Positions 7,838-17,300 of a stretch of DNA of 64,000 nucleotides are shown here, one piece after another. Each line of letters opens with the position of its first letter. Within the stretch, counting starts at the first letter, position 1. The stretch spans positions 992,001 through 1,056,000 of the forward strand of contig NZ_BMGT01000001.1 in assembly GCF_014640335.1 (NCBI RefSeq). Direction: 5' to 3'. This DNA comes from Edaphobacter dinghuensis (GTDB taxonomy: Bacteria > Acidobacteriota > Terriglobia > Terriglobales > Acidobacteriaceae). The translations under genes were made by a program, and so were the position numbers. The notes under the pieces are model-generated. The model was given only the letters and a program-made list of their open reading frames with translations. It made no database searches and had not been told where the DNA came from.

Positions 7838-9604
7838 ATGAAACCAGAGAACCTCATGGAGAAAGAGCCCGAGCGAAGAGAGGATTCCGCGTTCTCGCTC
7901 GCAGACAAGGCAGCTATTGCCCCTGCTCGTGAAGAGCGGCTCTTTCTGCTGCTTTCTATCTTTATCGGCATCATCTCCGGTCTGCTGGTCGTCTCGTTTC
8001 GCATGGCTATCGATTGGCTGCAGGTGCTTCTGCTCGGCTCTGCGCCCAACCCTCACCAGCCAAGGCTTTTCATCGTCCCGGCCGTTATCGGTCTGATTGT
8101 TGCGGTGTTGACGCGGTATGTCTTCCCTCAGGTCCGTGGCAGCGGCGTCAACCAGACCAAAGCTGCTCTCTATATCAACAATGGCTATATCTCGTTCCGC
8201 ACTGTAATCGGCAAGTTTGTGCTTTCGGCGCTTGCCATCGGTGGAGGACACTCTCTTGGGCCCGAAGACCCATCGCTTCAGATCGGCGCTGGAGTCGCGT
8301 CGTTGATCAGTCGGCGCGTGGGCATGTCGCGCGAGCGGCTGCGGCTCTTCGCGCCCATCGGCGCTGCGGCTGGTCTTGCTGCCGCTTTCAATGCTCCGAT
8401 CTCTGCAATCCTGTTCGTTATCGAAGAGGTAATCGGGCAATGGAACGCAGCGGTCCTCGGTTCTATCGTTTTGTCTGCGGTCTCGAGCGTCGTCGTCGCG
8501 CGTTCGTTCTGGGGATCGGAGCCGATGTTCCGCATTCCGACGGTGACGTTCAGCTCGCGTGAACTGCTCGCTTACACGGTGCTTGGTGTTTTTGGCGGCA
8601 TTGCAGCGTTGATCTTTTCCAAGGCGCTTGGTTATCTCAGGCCGCGTCTGCGCAGGCAATCGGCATGGAAGCAGATGTTGCAGCCCAGTTTGGCGGGTTT
8701 GCTGGTGGGTGGAATCGGCTATTTTGGTCTGCCGCAGGTCATGGGTGCAGGGTACGAAGTAATCGATCAGGCGATGCACGCCCAGTTTGCGTGGAAGATG
8801 CTGCTCGTTCTTGCCATCTTCAAGATCATTGCGACGACGCTGTCGTTTTCGAGCGGAACGCCCGGCGGAATGTTCGCTCCAACACTATTTATCGGAGCGA
8901 TGTTGGGAGCGGCCATCGGTTCTTTTGAGAAGCTTTATTTTCCGCACCTGCATCTCACCGGCTCGCTTGCATCGTATGCCCTGGTTGGCATGGGCGTACT
9001 TTTTGCGGCCTTTCTGCGCGCGCCTCTCACCTCGGTATTTATGGTGCTGGAGGTTAGCGGAAACTACTCGATCATCGTTCCGGTGATTCTGGCCAACACG
9101 ATCGCCTATGTTATCTCGCGCAGCTTCCAGCCTGTTCCTGTCTTTGAAATGCTGACCCATCAGGATGGGTTGTACCTGCCGTCGATGGAGGAACAGCGCG
9201 AAGAGAACGAGTTGCATATCGAGGATGCGATGCAGCCGGTTGTTGCGCCCATTCTGCAGGGCTCGGAGATGATTGCCGATGCGGCGAAATCCATGGCGCA
9301 GTACAGCGGAATGGAAGATTCCTCGGCTGTACTCGTTCAATGCAGGGAAGGACTCTGGTATGCCGCGAGGTATGAGGAGCTGCAAGGTATATTCGCAAAA
9401 GCCGGCGAAGATCCGATGACTACGCTTGAAATGAGTTTGGGAACGGAGCGGACTCCCATCTTATTTCCTGACCTTCCGTTATCGAGTACTTTGCCGCATT
9501 TCAAACGGTGGCCGCTGTTGCCAATTACGAACCGCGCGATGCGTGGAGCGTTGGAAGGAACAGTCTCCATGTCTGATGTGCTGAAGCGATATCAGGTGCG
9601 ATAG
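7838..9604 (+). CDS. ClC-family chloride channel / proton-chloride antiporter
   Basis: 588 residues with a good ribosome site (GGGAG) before ATG 7838. ClC selectivity-filter motifs are present in order: GSGVN (101-105), GPEDPSLQIG with gating Glu143, the AAFNAPISA segment (182-190) followed by IEE at 195-197, and SGTPGGMFAP later. The Glu pair after the AAFNAP helix corresponds to the internal proton glutamate of ClC-ec1, so antiport is more likely than a pure channel. The last ~130 residues are soluble and have the size of a CBS-type regulatory region, but CBS motifs are not clear. The second motif reads GPEDP instead of the usual G-K/R-EGP, a modest deviation. Confidence 0.9.
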   Translation: MKPENLMEKEPERREDSAFSLADKAAIAPAREERLFLLLSIFIGIISGLLVVSFRMAIDWLQVLLLGSAPNPHQPRLFIVPAVIGLIVAVLTRYVFPQVRGSGVNQTKAALYINNGYISFRTVIGKFVLSALAIGGGHSLGPEDPSLQIGAGVASLISRRVGMSRERLRLFAPIGAAAGLAAAFNAPISAILFVIEEVIGQWNAAVLGSIVLSAVSSVVVARSFWGSEPMFRIPTVTFSSRELLAYTVLGVFGGIAALIFSKALGYLRPRLRRQSAWKQMLQPSLAGLLVGGIGYFGLPQVMGAGYEVIDQAMHAQFAWKMLLVLAIFKIIATTLSFSSGTPGGMFAPTLFIGAMLGAAIGSFEKLYFPHLHLTGSLASYALVGMGVLFAAFLRAPLTSVFMVLEVSGNYSIIVPVILANTIAYVISRSFQPVPVFEMLTHQDGLYLPSMEEQREENELHIEDAMQPVVAPILQGSEMIADAAKSMAQYSGMEDSSAVLVQCREGLWYAARYEELQGIFAKAGEDPMTTLEMSLGTERTPILFPDLPLSSTLPHFKRWPLLPITNRAMRGALEGTVSMSDVLKRYQVR

Positions 9605-9633
9605 GTAAGGAAACCTCAGGAAGAGGCCTTCGC

Positions 9634-10470
9634 TTACACGATGATGAGTTCAATCCCGGCGCTTCGGAGTGAGTCTGCGTCCGCCTCAGAGATCTGATCG
9701 TCGGTAATGACGGTGTGGACGGCTGTCGGGGGAACGATCAACGCCATGCTGGAGCGGTCGAACTTTGTGGAATCGCACACCGCCACAACCTTGCGAGACG
9801 CCTTGACCATGGCCCGATTGACTCGGGATTCCAGAACATTGGGCGTGGTGATGCCGATCTTCGGGTCGAACCCATCGACCGCTAGAAAGAGAATGTCGGC
9901 GCGTATCTGCATCAACATATCTTCCGCCATGGGGCCAACCAGAGAGAACGAGTTTTTGCGCAGCGTTCCTCCGGTGAGAATGATTTCGAAGTTGGTATCG
10001 CTTAGTTCTGCCGCTATATTCACGGCATTGGTGACAATAGTCAGGTTCGAGAACTCGCGGAGCGAGCGGGCAATGGTTGTAACCGTAGTACCTGAATCGA
10101 GAAGGATGCACTGCCCGTTTTTCACCATCTTGACGGCGGCCGCAGCGATGCGTTGTTTTTCTTTGATCTGGTGGTGTTCCTTCTCCTTCAAGGAAGGGTC
10201 GGTCATGGTGCTGCCCTGGGGAGAAAGTGCTCCGCCGTGGGTTCGCTGGGCCAGGCCATGAGACTCAAGATGGTCGAGGTCCTTCCGAATGGTGATCGGC
10301 GAGATGCCGAGAGACTCCGACAACTCGGATACCAGAACTCGCCCGTCGCGATGGATGAGCGACAGGATGTGCTGCCGGCGCTCACCGATCAACATCTTGT
10401 TGGTGTCATTGCTGGAGTCCGATTGCGTGTCGTGTGCCCGGTTTTTTGTCTTCATGTTTAGAGTCTTCAT
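9634..10470 (-). CDS. DeoR/GlpR-family transcriptional regulator
   Basis: 278 residues. The DeoR helix-turn-helix is clear at about 45-66 (VLVSELSESLGISPITIRKDL), followed by the usual THGGAL hinge. The C-terminal sugar-phosphate sensor domain (DeoRC, isomerase-like fold) is recognised by ILLDSGTTVTTIARSL. Family members normally repress carbohydrate genes and respond to a sugar phosphate. The start is uncertain: Met1 and Met6 lack a strong ribosome site, and Met26 (MLIGERRQHIL) is where most family members begin. It lies downstream of and co-oriented with a sugar-porter gene, the most likely target. Candidate operator repeats lie just upstream at 10561-10586. Confidence 0.9.
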   Translation of the reverse strand: MKTLNMKTKNRAHDTQSDSSNDTNKMLIGERRQHILSLIHRDGRVLVSELSESLGISPITIRKDLDHLESHGLAQRTHGGALSPQGSTMTDPSLKEKEHHQIKEKQRIAAAAVKMVKNGQCILLDSGTTVTTIARSLREFSNLTIVTNAVNIAAELSDTNFEIILTGGTLRKNSFSLVGPMAEDMLMQIRADILFLAVDGFDPKIGITTPNVLESRVNRAMVKASRKVVAVCDSTKFDRSSMALIVPPTAVHTVITDDQISEADADSLRSAGIELIIV

Positions 10471-10560
10471 CTCGAATGCCCATGTACCTTCCTGAGCGTT
10501 TGATTCTTCGCAGTGACTTCAACGAACTGCAGAGATTCCAGCAGATAGCAGTCATTGCCT

Positions 10561-10586
10561 TTGATCGATTCTAGGTTGATCGATTC
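10561..10586. promoter_or_regulatory. Direct repeat, candidate DeoR operator
   Basis: Two exact copies of TTGATCGATTC at 10561-10571 and 10576-10586, 15 bases apart, about 100 bases upstream of the DeoR gene. The core TGATCGAT recurs on the minus strand at 12550-12557, just upstream of the MFS gene. DeoR-family proteins often bind direct repeats, so autoregulation and control of the transporter are plausible but untested. Confidence 0.45.
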
Positions 10587-10684
10587 AAAGACTTTCCTTT
10601 TATATCAGAACAGATTTTGGTCCAGCGACACGGAAGTCGTCGCTGGAAGTTAGCTCAGCGCAAGTTATTTGGATGCAATGGCGA

Positions 10685-12514
10685 CTAGGCCGAAGGTAAC
10701 GGTTTTCCTTGCTTTCCTTTTGCTTCAAAGTACCCTTCAATTTCTTCCAAGGTCTTTCCTTTTGTCTCAGGCAGGAAGATGGCGACGGTCAGAATATAGA
10801 TGATCGTAAAGCCGGCAAAGACAAAGAACATTGTTGAATATCCGTATTTGCTGACAAAGGGAAGGAAGATACCGGCAAGAATTGTTGAGACGAGCTGGTT
10901 AATCACAAGGGCGATGCTCATGCCGTTGGAGCGGATGCGGGTCGGCATCAGCTCGGTAAGTGCAAGCCAGACACATACGCCGGGTCCCACGGCATAAAAG
11001 CCCATAAAGAGATAAAGCCCCAATGCAACGAGCCAGCCATGCTGCTTTTGGGGAACATCGCTGATAAGGGCATGGTCGATCTTTAGCGGTGCTGAACGTG
11101 CGGTGTCGAGATCGGCAAAGGGATTTTTGAGGAACGCGTCGAATTTGTTCAGCGGGAGACAATCGCCGCGGGAGACTGTCAGCGGAGCCGTTTCGTCGTC
11201 GGAGCGGACAAAGTTTGTCGCAGCAGTGAAGTCGCCGCAGGAGTACACCACGACCAGAGAGACGCGATGGCTGTCCAATGCCCGGTTTGGTTGAGCGCCG
11301 ACGGAGAGAAGTTGCTGCGCCACGTCAGGCGTGAACTTTAAGGATAGCGTCTGGTCGGGCTGGATCATCGCCTGAACGGCGCTGCTGCGGTCCACGCTGA
11401 CCTTTTCCGACCGCAGAAAGAGGAGACCGACGCTGGTGAGCGAGAAGATGATGCCTGCCGTTCCGATGATGAAGAGGATCTTCCGCCCCACCTTATCGAC
11501 GAGCGACATGCCGATCATCGTCATGATGAAGTTGACGATGGTAAAGATCACATAACCCCAGTGAGCCGAAAGGTCGGAGAGGCCGCTCTGGAGCAGGATG
11601 CCGGTGTTGTATCCAATGATGGAGTTGACGCCGGTTGCCGTATTGCAGAAGAGAATGACGCAGGCCAGCAGGAAGGGAACGACATATCTCCGCTGTAGCA
11701 ACGAGCCAGCCGCCTTTCTCCCGCCGACGGACTGCGTGTCTGGAGCGGCAATTGCGCGCATCTCCTCCATCTCTATATTGGCCTGCTCCTCTGAGCGCGA
11801 ACGCAGCAGCGCCGCCTTCGCAGCTTCATACTTGCCTTGGCGGAAGAGCCAACGAGGAGATTCCGACACGAAGATGCTGCCCAGAACAAAAAGGACGCCG
11901 GGAGGGAGCGAGAGCCAGAAGATGCGTCGCCAGGCCTGGTCTTTGAAGGCAAACAGGGCAGCGGCACTCGATGCCCGCGCCACTGCTTCGACGCGGTAGC
12001 TATAGTAGATGCCGATCAGTGCAGCCGCCACGATTCCCAGCGTAAGCAGCCATTGAAAGACACCCGTTCCTTTGCCGCGATTTGAGGCAGAGAGGCATTC
12101 GGCAAGATACAGAGGAACAACGATGCCGATTAGCCCACCGCTGATGCCTTGCAGTAGACGCCCAAAAAACAACGGACCGTAGCCATGCGAGAGCGCGATG
12201 ATCGGGATGCTGAGTACAAACGCTATCCCGCTCAAGATCATCAGGGGACGACGTCCCATCCAGTCGGCGAGAATCCCGGCGAACAGGGTTGAGAAGACAC
12301 TTCCCAGCAACACTGCCGCTACGATGATCGAGAGCTGCCCGGCGTTGAGCCCGGAGGTGGCCTCGAGATAAGGTAAAGCTCCCCCAATGATGCCTACATC
12401 CACTCCATAGAGAAGGCCTCCAAGGCCGGCAACCATGAGTAGAAATCGGCCATAACCTGCATGTGCGTCGGGGGCCGAGGGGGAATCGCTTTTGCTGGGA
12501 ATGTAATTCGGCAT
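10685..12514 (-). CDS. Sugar-porter MFS transporter with periplasmic insertion
   Basis: 609 residues, inner-membrane sugar symporter family (typically 450-500 residues). Signature motifs: GGLLYGVDVGIIGGALPYL in helix 1, DWMGRR (84-89), PLYLAE (134-139), SESPRWLF (217-224), DKVGRK (340-345), ELMPTR (521-526) and PETKGKTLEEIE near the C-terminus. The extra length is an insertion of about 125 residues (368-492) between helices 9 and 10, a loop that faces the periplasm. It contains two cysteines (426 and 452) that might pair. The neighbouring DeoR regulator suggests control by a sugar phosphate. The substrate cannot be read from the sequence. Confidence 0.92.
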   Translation of the reverse strand: MPNYIPSKSDSPSAPDAHAGYGRFLLMVAGLGGLLYGVDVGIIGGALPYLEATSGLNAGQLSIIVAAVLLGSVFSTLFAGILADWMGRRPLMILSGIAFVLSIPIIALSHGYGPLFFGRLLQGISGGLIGIVVPLYLAECLSASNRGKGTGVFQWLLTLGIVAAALIGIYYSYRVEAVARASSAAALFAFKDQAWRRIFWLSLPPGVLFVLGSIFVSESPRWLFRQGKYEAAKAALLRSRSEEQANIEMEEMRAIAAPDTQSVGGRKAAGSLLQRRYVVPFLLACVILFCNTATGVNSIIGYNTGILLQSGLSDLSAHWGYVIFTIVNFIMTMIGMSLVDKVGRKILFIIGTAGIIFSLTSVGLLFLRSEKVSVDRSSAVQAMIQPDQTLSLKFTPDVAQQLLSVGAQPNRALDSHRVSLVVVYSCGDFTAATNFVRSDDETAPLTVSRGDCLPLNKFDAFLKNPFADLDTARSAPLKIDHALISDVPQKQHGWLVALGLYLFMGFYAVGPGVCVWLALTELMPTRIRSNGMSIALVINQLVSTILAGIFLPFVSKYGYSTMFFVFAGFTIIYILTVAIFLPETKGKTLEEIEGYFEAKGKQGKPLPSA

Positions 12515-12847
12515 GAACTCTCCAAAAGCTGTGTGCCTAACCTTTAACTATCGATCATGTCATGAGCGGGCAATCTTCCTTCTATGTTTTGCAGGCTCAC
12601 CGTATTCATAGGAGAGAGTGCGCAGAAGATGAAGCCATCATCATTGGTTTCGGCATGAGATGTCTATTTCTTTATATTATGTTTTATGTGCTATTGTTGC
12701 GAGGCTGAACTGGCTGGATACGTCGCGTGGAACAGCTCTTCGGAAGTTACGTAGGACTGGCGAAAGGGTTGAACTCCGACGAATCGCTCAATCTGATCCG
12801 AGTCATTACCTTCTGAGACACCACCGGGTTTCGACTGCGTGTGGTGC
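12515..12847. other. Intergenic region upstream of MFS gene
   Basis: 333 bases. It should carry the MFS promoter; the TGATCGAT motif lies at 12550-12557, about 36 bases before the MFS start. The rest lies downstream of the winged-helix/TM gene. A 66-codon ORF here shows no protein-like features and is not counted. Confidence 0.5.
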
Positions 12848-14113
12848 TTACCAAAAATAGGACGCTTCGATCTTCGGTGTGCCGGGCTCGCCGTCGATGA
12901 TCTGCGTGCTCAGGACGACTTCGAGATTTTTCTTGTTGCCGGCAGCTTGGGCTGCGTGTTCGAGTAGTGCCAGATCTTCGGGACTGGTTAGGAACTCTCC
13001 GGCTGCGATGGTCCCTCCTCGTCCAACCCCGGCTGCGATGATGGCGATGCGCCCGGTGTTGGTGTCGGTGAAGCGTGCCACGATGGCGTAATCGCGGTAG
13101 TTATTGGTGGCCATTTGTTGCGTGCGGCTCACGACCCAGCTTGCCTGTGTCGGGGAGTGGCTGTCGACGATGCGGAACTCTGTCATGTCGGTGTTATTAG
13201 CAAAGTGGTAACGCAGAGGTTTCGTCAGCCGGAGGGTCCATGCGTTATCGAAGGCCCCGATGAAGACTGTGGGGCCACTCTGCAGGTCGAGGAGTGTCGT
13301 CGCGCCCTCGCCCTTCAGGCTGTATTTCTTGCCGTTGGATTGGAGGACGCCTGCCATGCGGACGATGGGGTTGAGGTCGTCCATGACAAGAGCGGTAAGG
13401 TTATCAGGCAGAATAATCTGGCGCGAAGGGTCGGCAGCATCTCGCAGGGCGATGGCGGAGTATTGGTTCTGATCCGCCACGCAAAATAAGACCGGGTCGC
13501 TGCTGCTCAGCACCGGTCCCCAAAAGTAGTCGTAGGCGCTGCGATGAGTGGAGTTCCAAAATAGAACAAGCGCGATGCCCACAACCGCCAGGGCCAGTCC
13601 CGAGAAGAACGCCGTCTTCCAGTGCCTGCCATGGTGGTGCACGGGCACTTCGACGGGAAGGGCCTCCTGAGTTGCAATAACTGGAGCTTCCGGGAGGGCA
13701 GGCGAGGGAGGCTCGGCGGGGGGTGCTTCTTCTTTTGTGCTGCTGGGCCAGTGGAACTGGGGAATGTAGGAGCCGATGGGAAGCGAGATGCGCAGCTCGT
13801 TCTCGTGGCCCGGGTCCTGGTAATACTGTGCGATACGCTTGCGTATCTCGGCGGCCGTCACCCGTACGATCGGATCGGAGGCCGTATCGTAGTCGGCGTT
13901 CTTGCCGAAGATCTCTATGCCGAGCGTTCTTTCTTTCAGTAAGTCGGTCTGTTTGGAGATGGTGTGCTTGACGACAAAACGCAAAAAGGAGGGGAAGCGC
14001 CGGCTGTGACTGAAGTAGGGGTTCGCCAGCAGACGTTCCATCTGAAGATGGATCGCAGTTTTTTCTTCCTCGCTAAGATCTGCCGGATTACCGGTTGCTG
14101 AGTCGACCAACAT
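12848..14113 (-). CDS. Winged-helix-like N-terminal domain, one TM helix, periplasmic domain
   Basis: 421 residues. The N-terminal ~120 residues match a domain I know from many acidobacterial regulators: FSHSRRFPSFLRFVV, LLKERTLGIEIFGKNADYD, DPIVRVTAAEIRKRIAQYY and LPIGSYIPQF. In relatives this unit sits ahead of TPR or cyclase-like parts. A Pro/Glu-rich linker leads to one transmembrane helix (about 167-186), then a ~230-residue periplasmic domain I do not recognise. This layout suggests a membrane-bound sensor with the putative DNA- or partner-binding part inside the cell. It lies divergent to a TonB receptor gene 263 bases away, a possible target. Function is inferred from layout only. Confidence 0.75.
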   Translation of the reverse strand: MLVDSATGNPADLSEEEKTAIHLQMERLLANPYFSHSRRFPSFLRFVVKHTISKQTDLLKERTLGIEIFGKNADYDTASDPIVRVTAAEIRKRIAQYYQDPGHENELRISLPIGSYIPQFHWPSSTKEEAPPAEPPSPALPEAPVIATQEALPVEVPVHHHGRHWKTAFFSGLALAVVGIALVLFWNSTHRSAYDYFWGPVLSSSDPVLFCVADQNQYSAIALRDAADPSRQIILPDNLTALVMDDLNPIVRMAGVLQSNGKKYSLKGEGATTLLDLQSGPTVFIGAFDNAWTLRLTKPLRYHFANNTDMTEFRIVDSHSPTQASWVVSRTQQMATNNYRDYAIVARFTDTNTGRIAIIAAGVGRGGTIAAGEFLTSPEDLALLEHAAQAAGNKKNLEVVLSTQIIDGEPGTPKIEASYFW

Positions 14114-14376
14114 TCATCTTCTTCCCAAGAATGAAGATTGTAACGTAAATTATCTTGGTTCGTCGCCCGAGAAAAATTCCTCTAAGCTACCGTGAATAAA
14201 AGATTTGCGTGGAATTTACCTGATAAGAACAGTGAACTTGCTGCAAAGACCTTATACGCCCGATTGCCAATCCATATAAAGGCTCTCGCTTGAAAATTCC
14301 TGATTCCTTCGTTGGTCGGTATTGAGCTTTTCTGCGGTAGCGACTGGGCGAGCGATTCAGTTTTGGAGGCTTTACC

Positions 14377-17300
14377 TTGAAACGACACAAAGTATATTGG
14401 AGCGGGATTTCAATCCTGCTCGTCCTGTTAGTAGGATGCGTTCCCTGGACGCAGGCCCAACTGGCAGTAACTACGGCAACTCTGAGCGGAACAGTGACAG
14501 ACCCCTCCGGGGCAGTCATCCCTCAGGGGACGGTCAAGCTCAGCAGTCCGACCAACGGCGTGAACCGCTCATTGGTTACCGATGCCAACGGACACTATTC
14601 CTTCAGCCAGCTTCCCCCCTCCACCTATAACCTCGATATTCAAGCGAGAGGCTTTAAGGAGTACAAGCAGAACGGAATCGTACTGGATGCTGCCCAGTCG
14701 GCGAGCCAGAATGTGGCCCTGACCATAGGGTCCGATACGCAGGAGGTGGTCGTCACCTCGCAGGCATCCCTGCTTAATACGGAGAACGCGAATATCTCGG
14801 CCGACATCGACGCCAAGCAGGTAGTCGAGCTGCCTCTCAACCTGCGCAACGTATATGGCCTGGCTACCCTTAACTCTTCGGTTAACAATACCTCAGAAGG
14901 ACAGATGCTTCTGGGCGGCGGCGGACCCAGCACCGATAATGCCGATCAGGACATCTCCTTTTTGAACTTTGCCGGCGGCTTCTTTGGAACTTCGGCCTAC
15001 ATGCTCGATGGCGTGTGGGACACCGATCCTGAGTGGGGAGCGGTCATCTATGTTCCCTCAGTGGATGCTGTTCAGGAGTTCAAGGTCCAGAACAACTCTT
15101 TTACGGCGCAGTATGGATGGAGCACGGGAAATGTCGTCAATGTTGTTTCGAAGTCGGGAACGAATGCATTTCATGGCGATGCCTATGAGTTCTACCGCAA
15201 TGACGCGCTCGATGCGAATTCCTGGTTCAACAACCATAATGGTCAACCAAGGCTGAACTTCAACCGCAATCAGTATGGCGTTGCTGCCGGTGGTCCACTC
15301 TATATTCCGGGGCTCTATCGCCAGCGCGAGAAGACTTTCATCTTTGGTCTCTATGAGCGCCTTACTCTGGCCACACCGACCAATCAAACTTTTTCGGTTC
15401 CAACGGCTGACTTCCGCGCCGGACATTTTGCCGCGCTTTTAGGATCACAGGAGACGGACGGCCAAGGCAACCTGGTGTTCGATGCTCTTGGACGTCCTGT
15501 CTACAACGGCCAAATTTACGATCCCCATAGTGTACGCGCCATTACCAAGGGGCAGGTTGATCCCAAGACCGGCCGCATTGCTACCTCAACCGGCTATATT
15601 CGCGATCCGATTGCGAATAATGACATCACCACGGTTGGTCAGATTGATCCAATTGCAGCTAAATTGATGGGCTACTACCCTACGCCGACGAACTCCAATC
15701 TTTCTAATAACTTTTTTGCTTCCGGAACAGCACCTGCTCGCTCCAACGAGTATCTGATTCGTGTAGACCACAATATTAATGACTCGGCCCGGTTGTACTT
15801 CCGCTATTCGTACAAGCAGGAGTTCAAAACAGGCACACCGAATTACTGGGGCAACAGCGAGGCCGGCCCCGGCAATGCACGTCCGAACAACCGTTACAAC
15901 ATGGCCGCCGGATACAGTCAGATCTTTTCGCCGACTTTGACGATGAACCTCAGTACAGGCGTAGAGCTCTGGCACGAGACTTCCACGAACCAGTCTCGTG
16001 GCTTTAAACCTTCGAGTATTGGCCTTCCGACCTATCTGGATGCGAACAGTCCTGAGTTTCCGATTGTGACGGTTGGCGGCGAGTCGCCACTTGGGCCTAC
16101 AACGAATGAGACGGTGACGAATCACGGTCCCGTGGGAAGCGTTGCGCTCGATTTCATCAAGACGCATGGGCGGCACACGCTTAACTTTGGAGCCATGTTT
16201 GTAGAGCTAGAAGACGATCAGGCAAACTACTTCCAATCGACCCTTGCTTCTGCCGGTACTTTTACGGCCGGTCCCAATCCGAATAATCCTGATCCCAATA
16301 CGGGTAGCGGAACGGCACAGCTTCTGCTCGGCGTGCTTGATGGTGCCACGACCGGTACGACCTACAACCCTGCTGTGGCTACACACTACTTCGGTGGATA
16401 TGTTCAGGACGACTGGACGCCGATACCGAAGCTGACTTTGAATCTTGGTATTCGTTACGAGGTTCAGACGGCGCCTACTTATCGCCATAATGTTGCGTCG
16501 ACCTTCAACCCGACCGCACTGAATCCTATTGGAACTACGATTGGTCAAACACTGCCGGGAGCGCTGCAGTTCCTCTCTGACAGTCAGCGCGGCGTCTATC
16601 ACAACAACTATGGCAACGTCGCCCCGCGTATCGGGTTCAACTACGAGACGTCCCATAATGTGATTCTCCATGGCGGATATGGGATCTTCTATCCGCCGTC
16701 GATCACCTGCTGCTTCCCTGGAGAGAGTGCCGGGTTTGCCAGTCAGACGACTTCACCTGTAACGCTGGATAGTATTACGCCGAACCCTGCTGTTAGTGTG
16801 GCGAATCCTTTCCCCAACGGATACGTTCCCATCACAGGCAACTCACGGGGAGAGCTGCAGCAGGTCGGCGATAACGTCAGCAGCTCTTTCATCAGCCGGA
16901 AGTCCAGCTATGTGCAGCAGTTCATGGCGGGCTTTCAGTGGGGTTTCACGCCAAACGATTCGCTCGAAGTCAACTATGTCGGCAATCGTGGAACACACAT
17001 GATGAATGCGAACATTAACCGTAGCCAGCTTGATCCGAAGTATCTCTCCATGGGGGCCGATGCCTTAAATACTTTGGTGCCGAACCCGTTTTATGGAGCG
17101 ATTGCTGCAGGTACAAGTCCTTGCCAACTGGACCAGCCTAAGATCGTGCAGGCTCATCTTCTGTCTCCGTATCCGCAGTACTGCAACGTGACGGAAAACG
17201 GGCCGACGTATGGCTTCTCAAACTACAACGCGCTGCAGGCTTCCTATAACCATCGATTCAGCAAGGGGCTTACGGCGCTGGTCTCTTACACCTACTCCAA

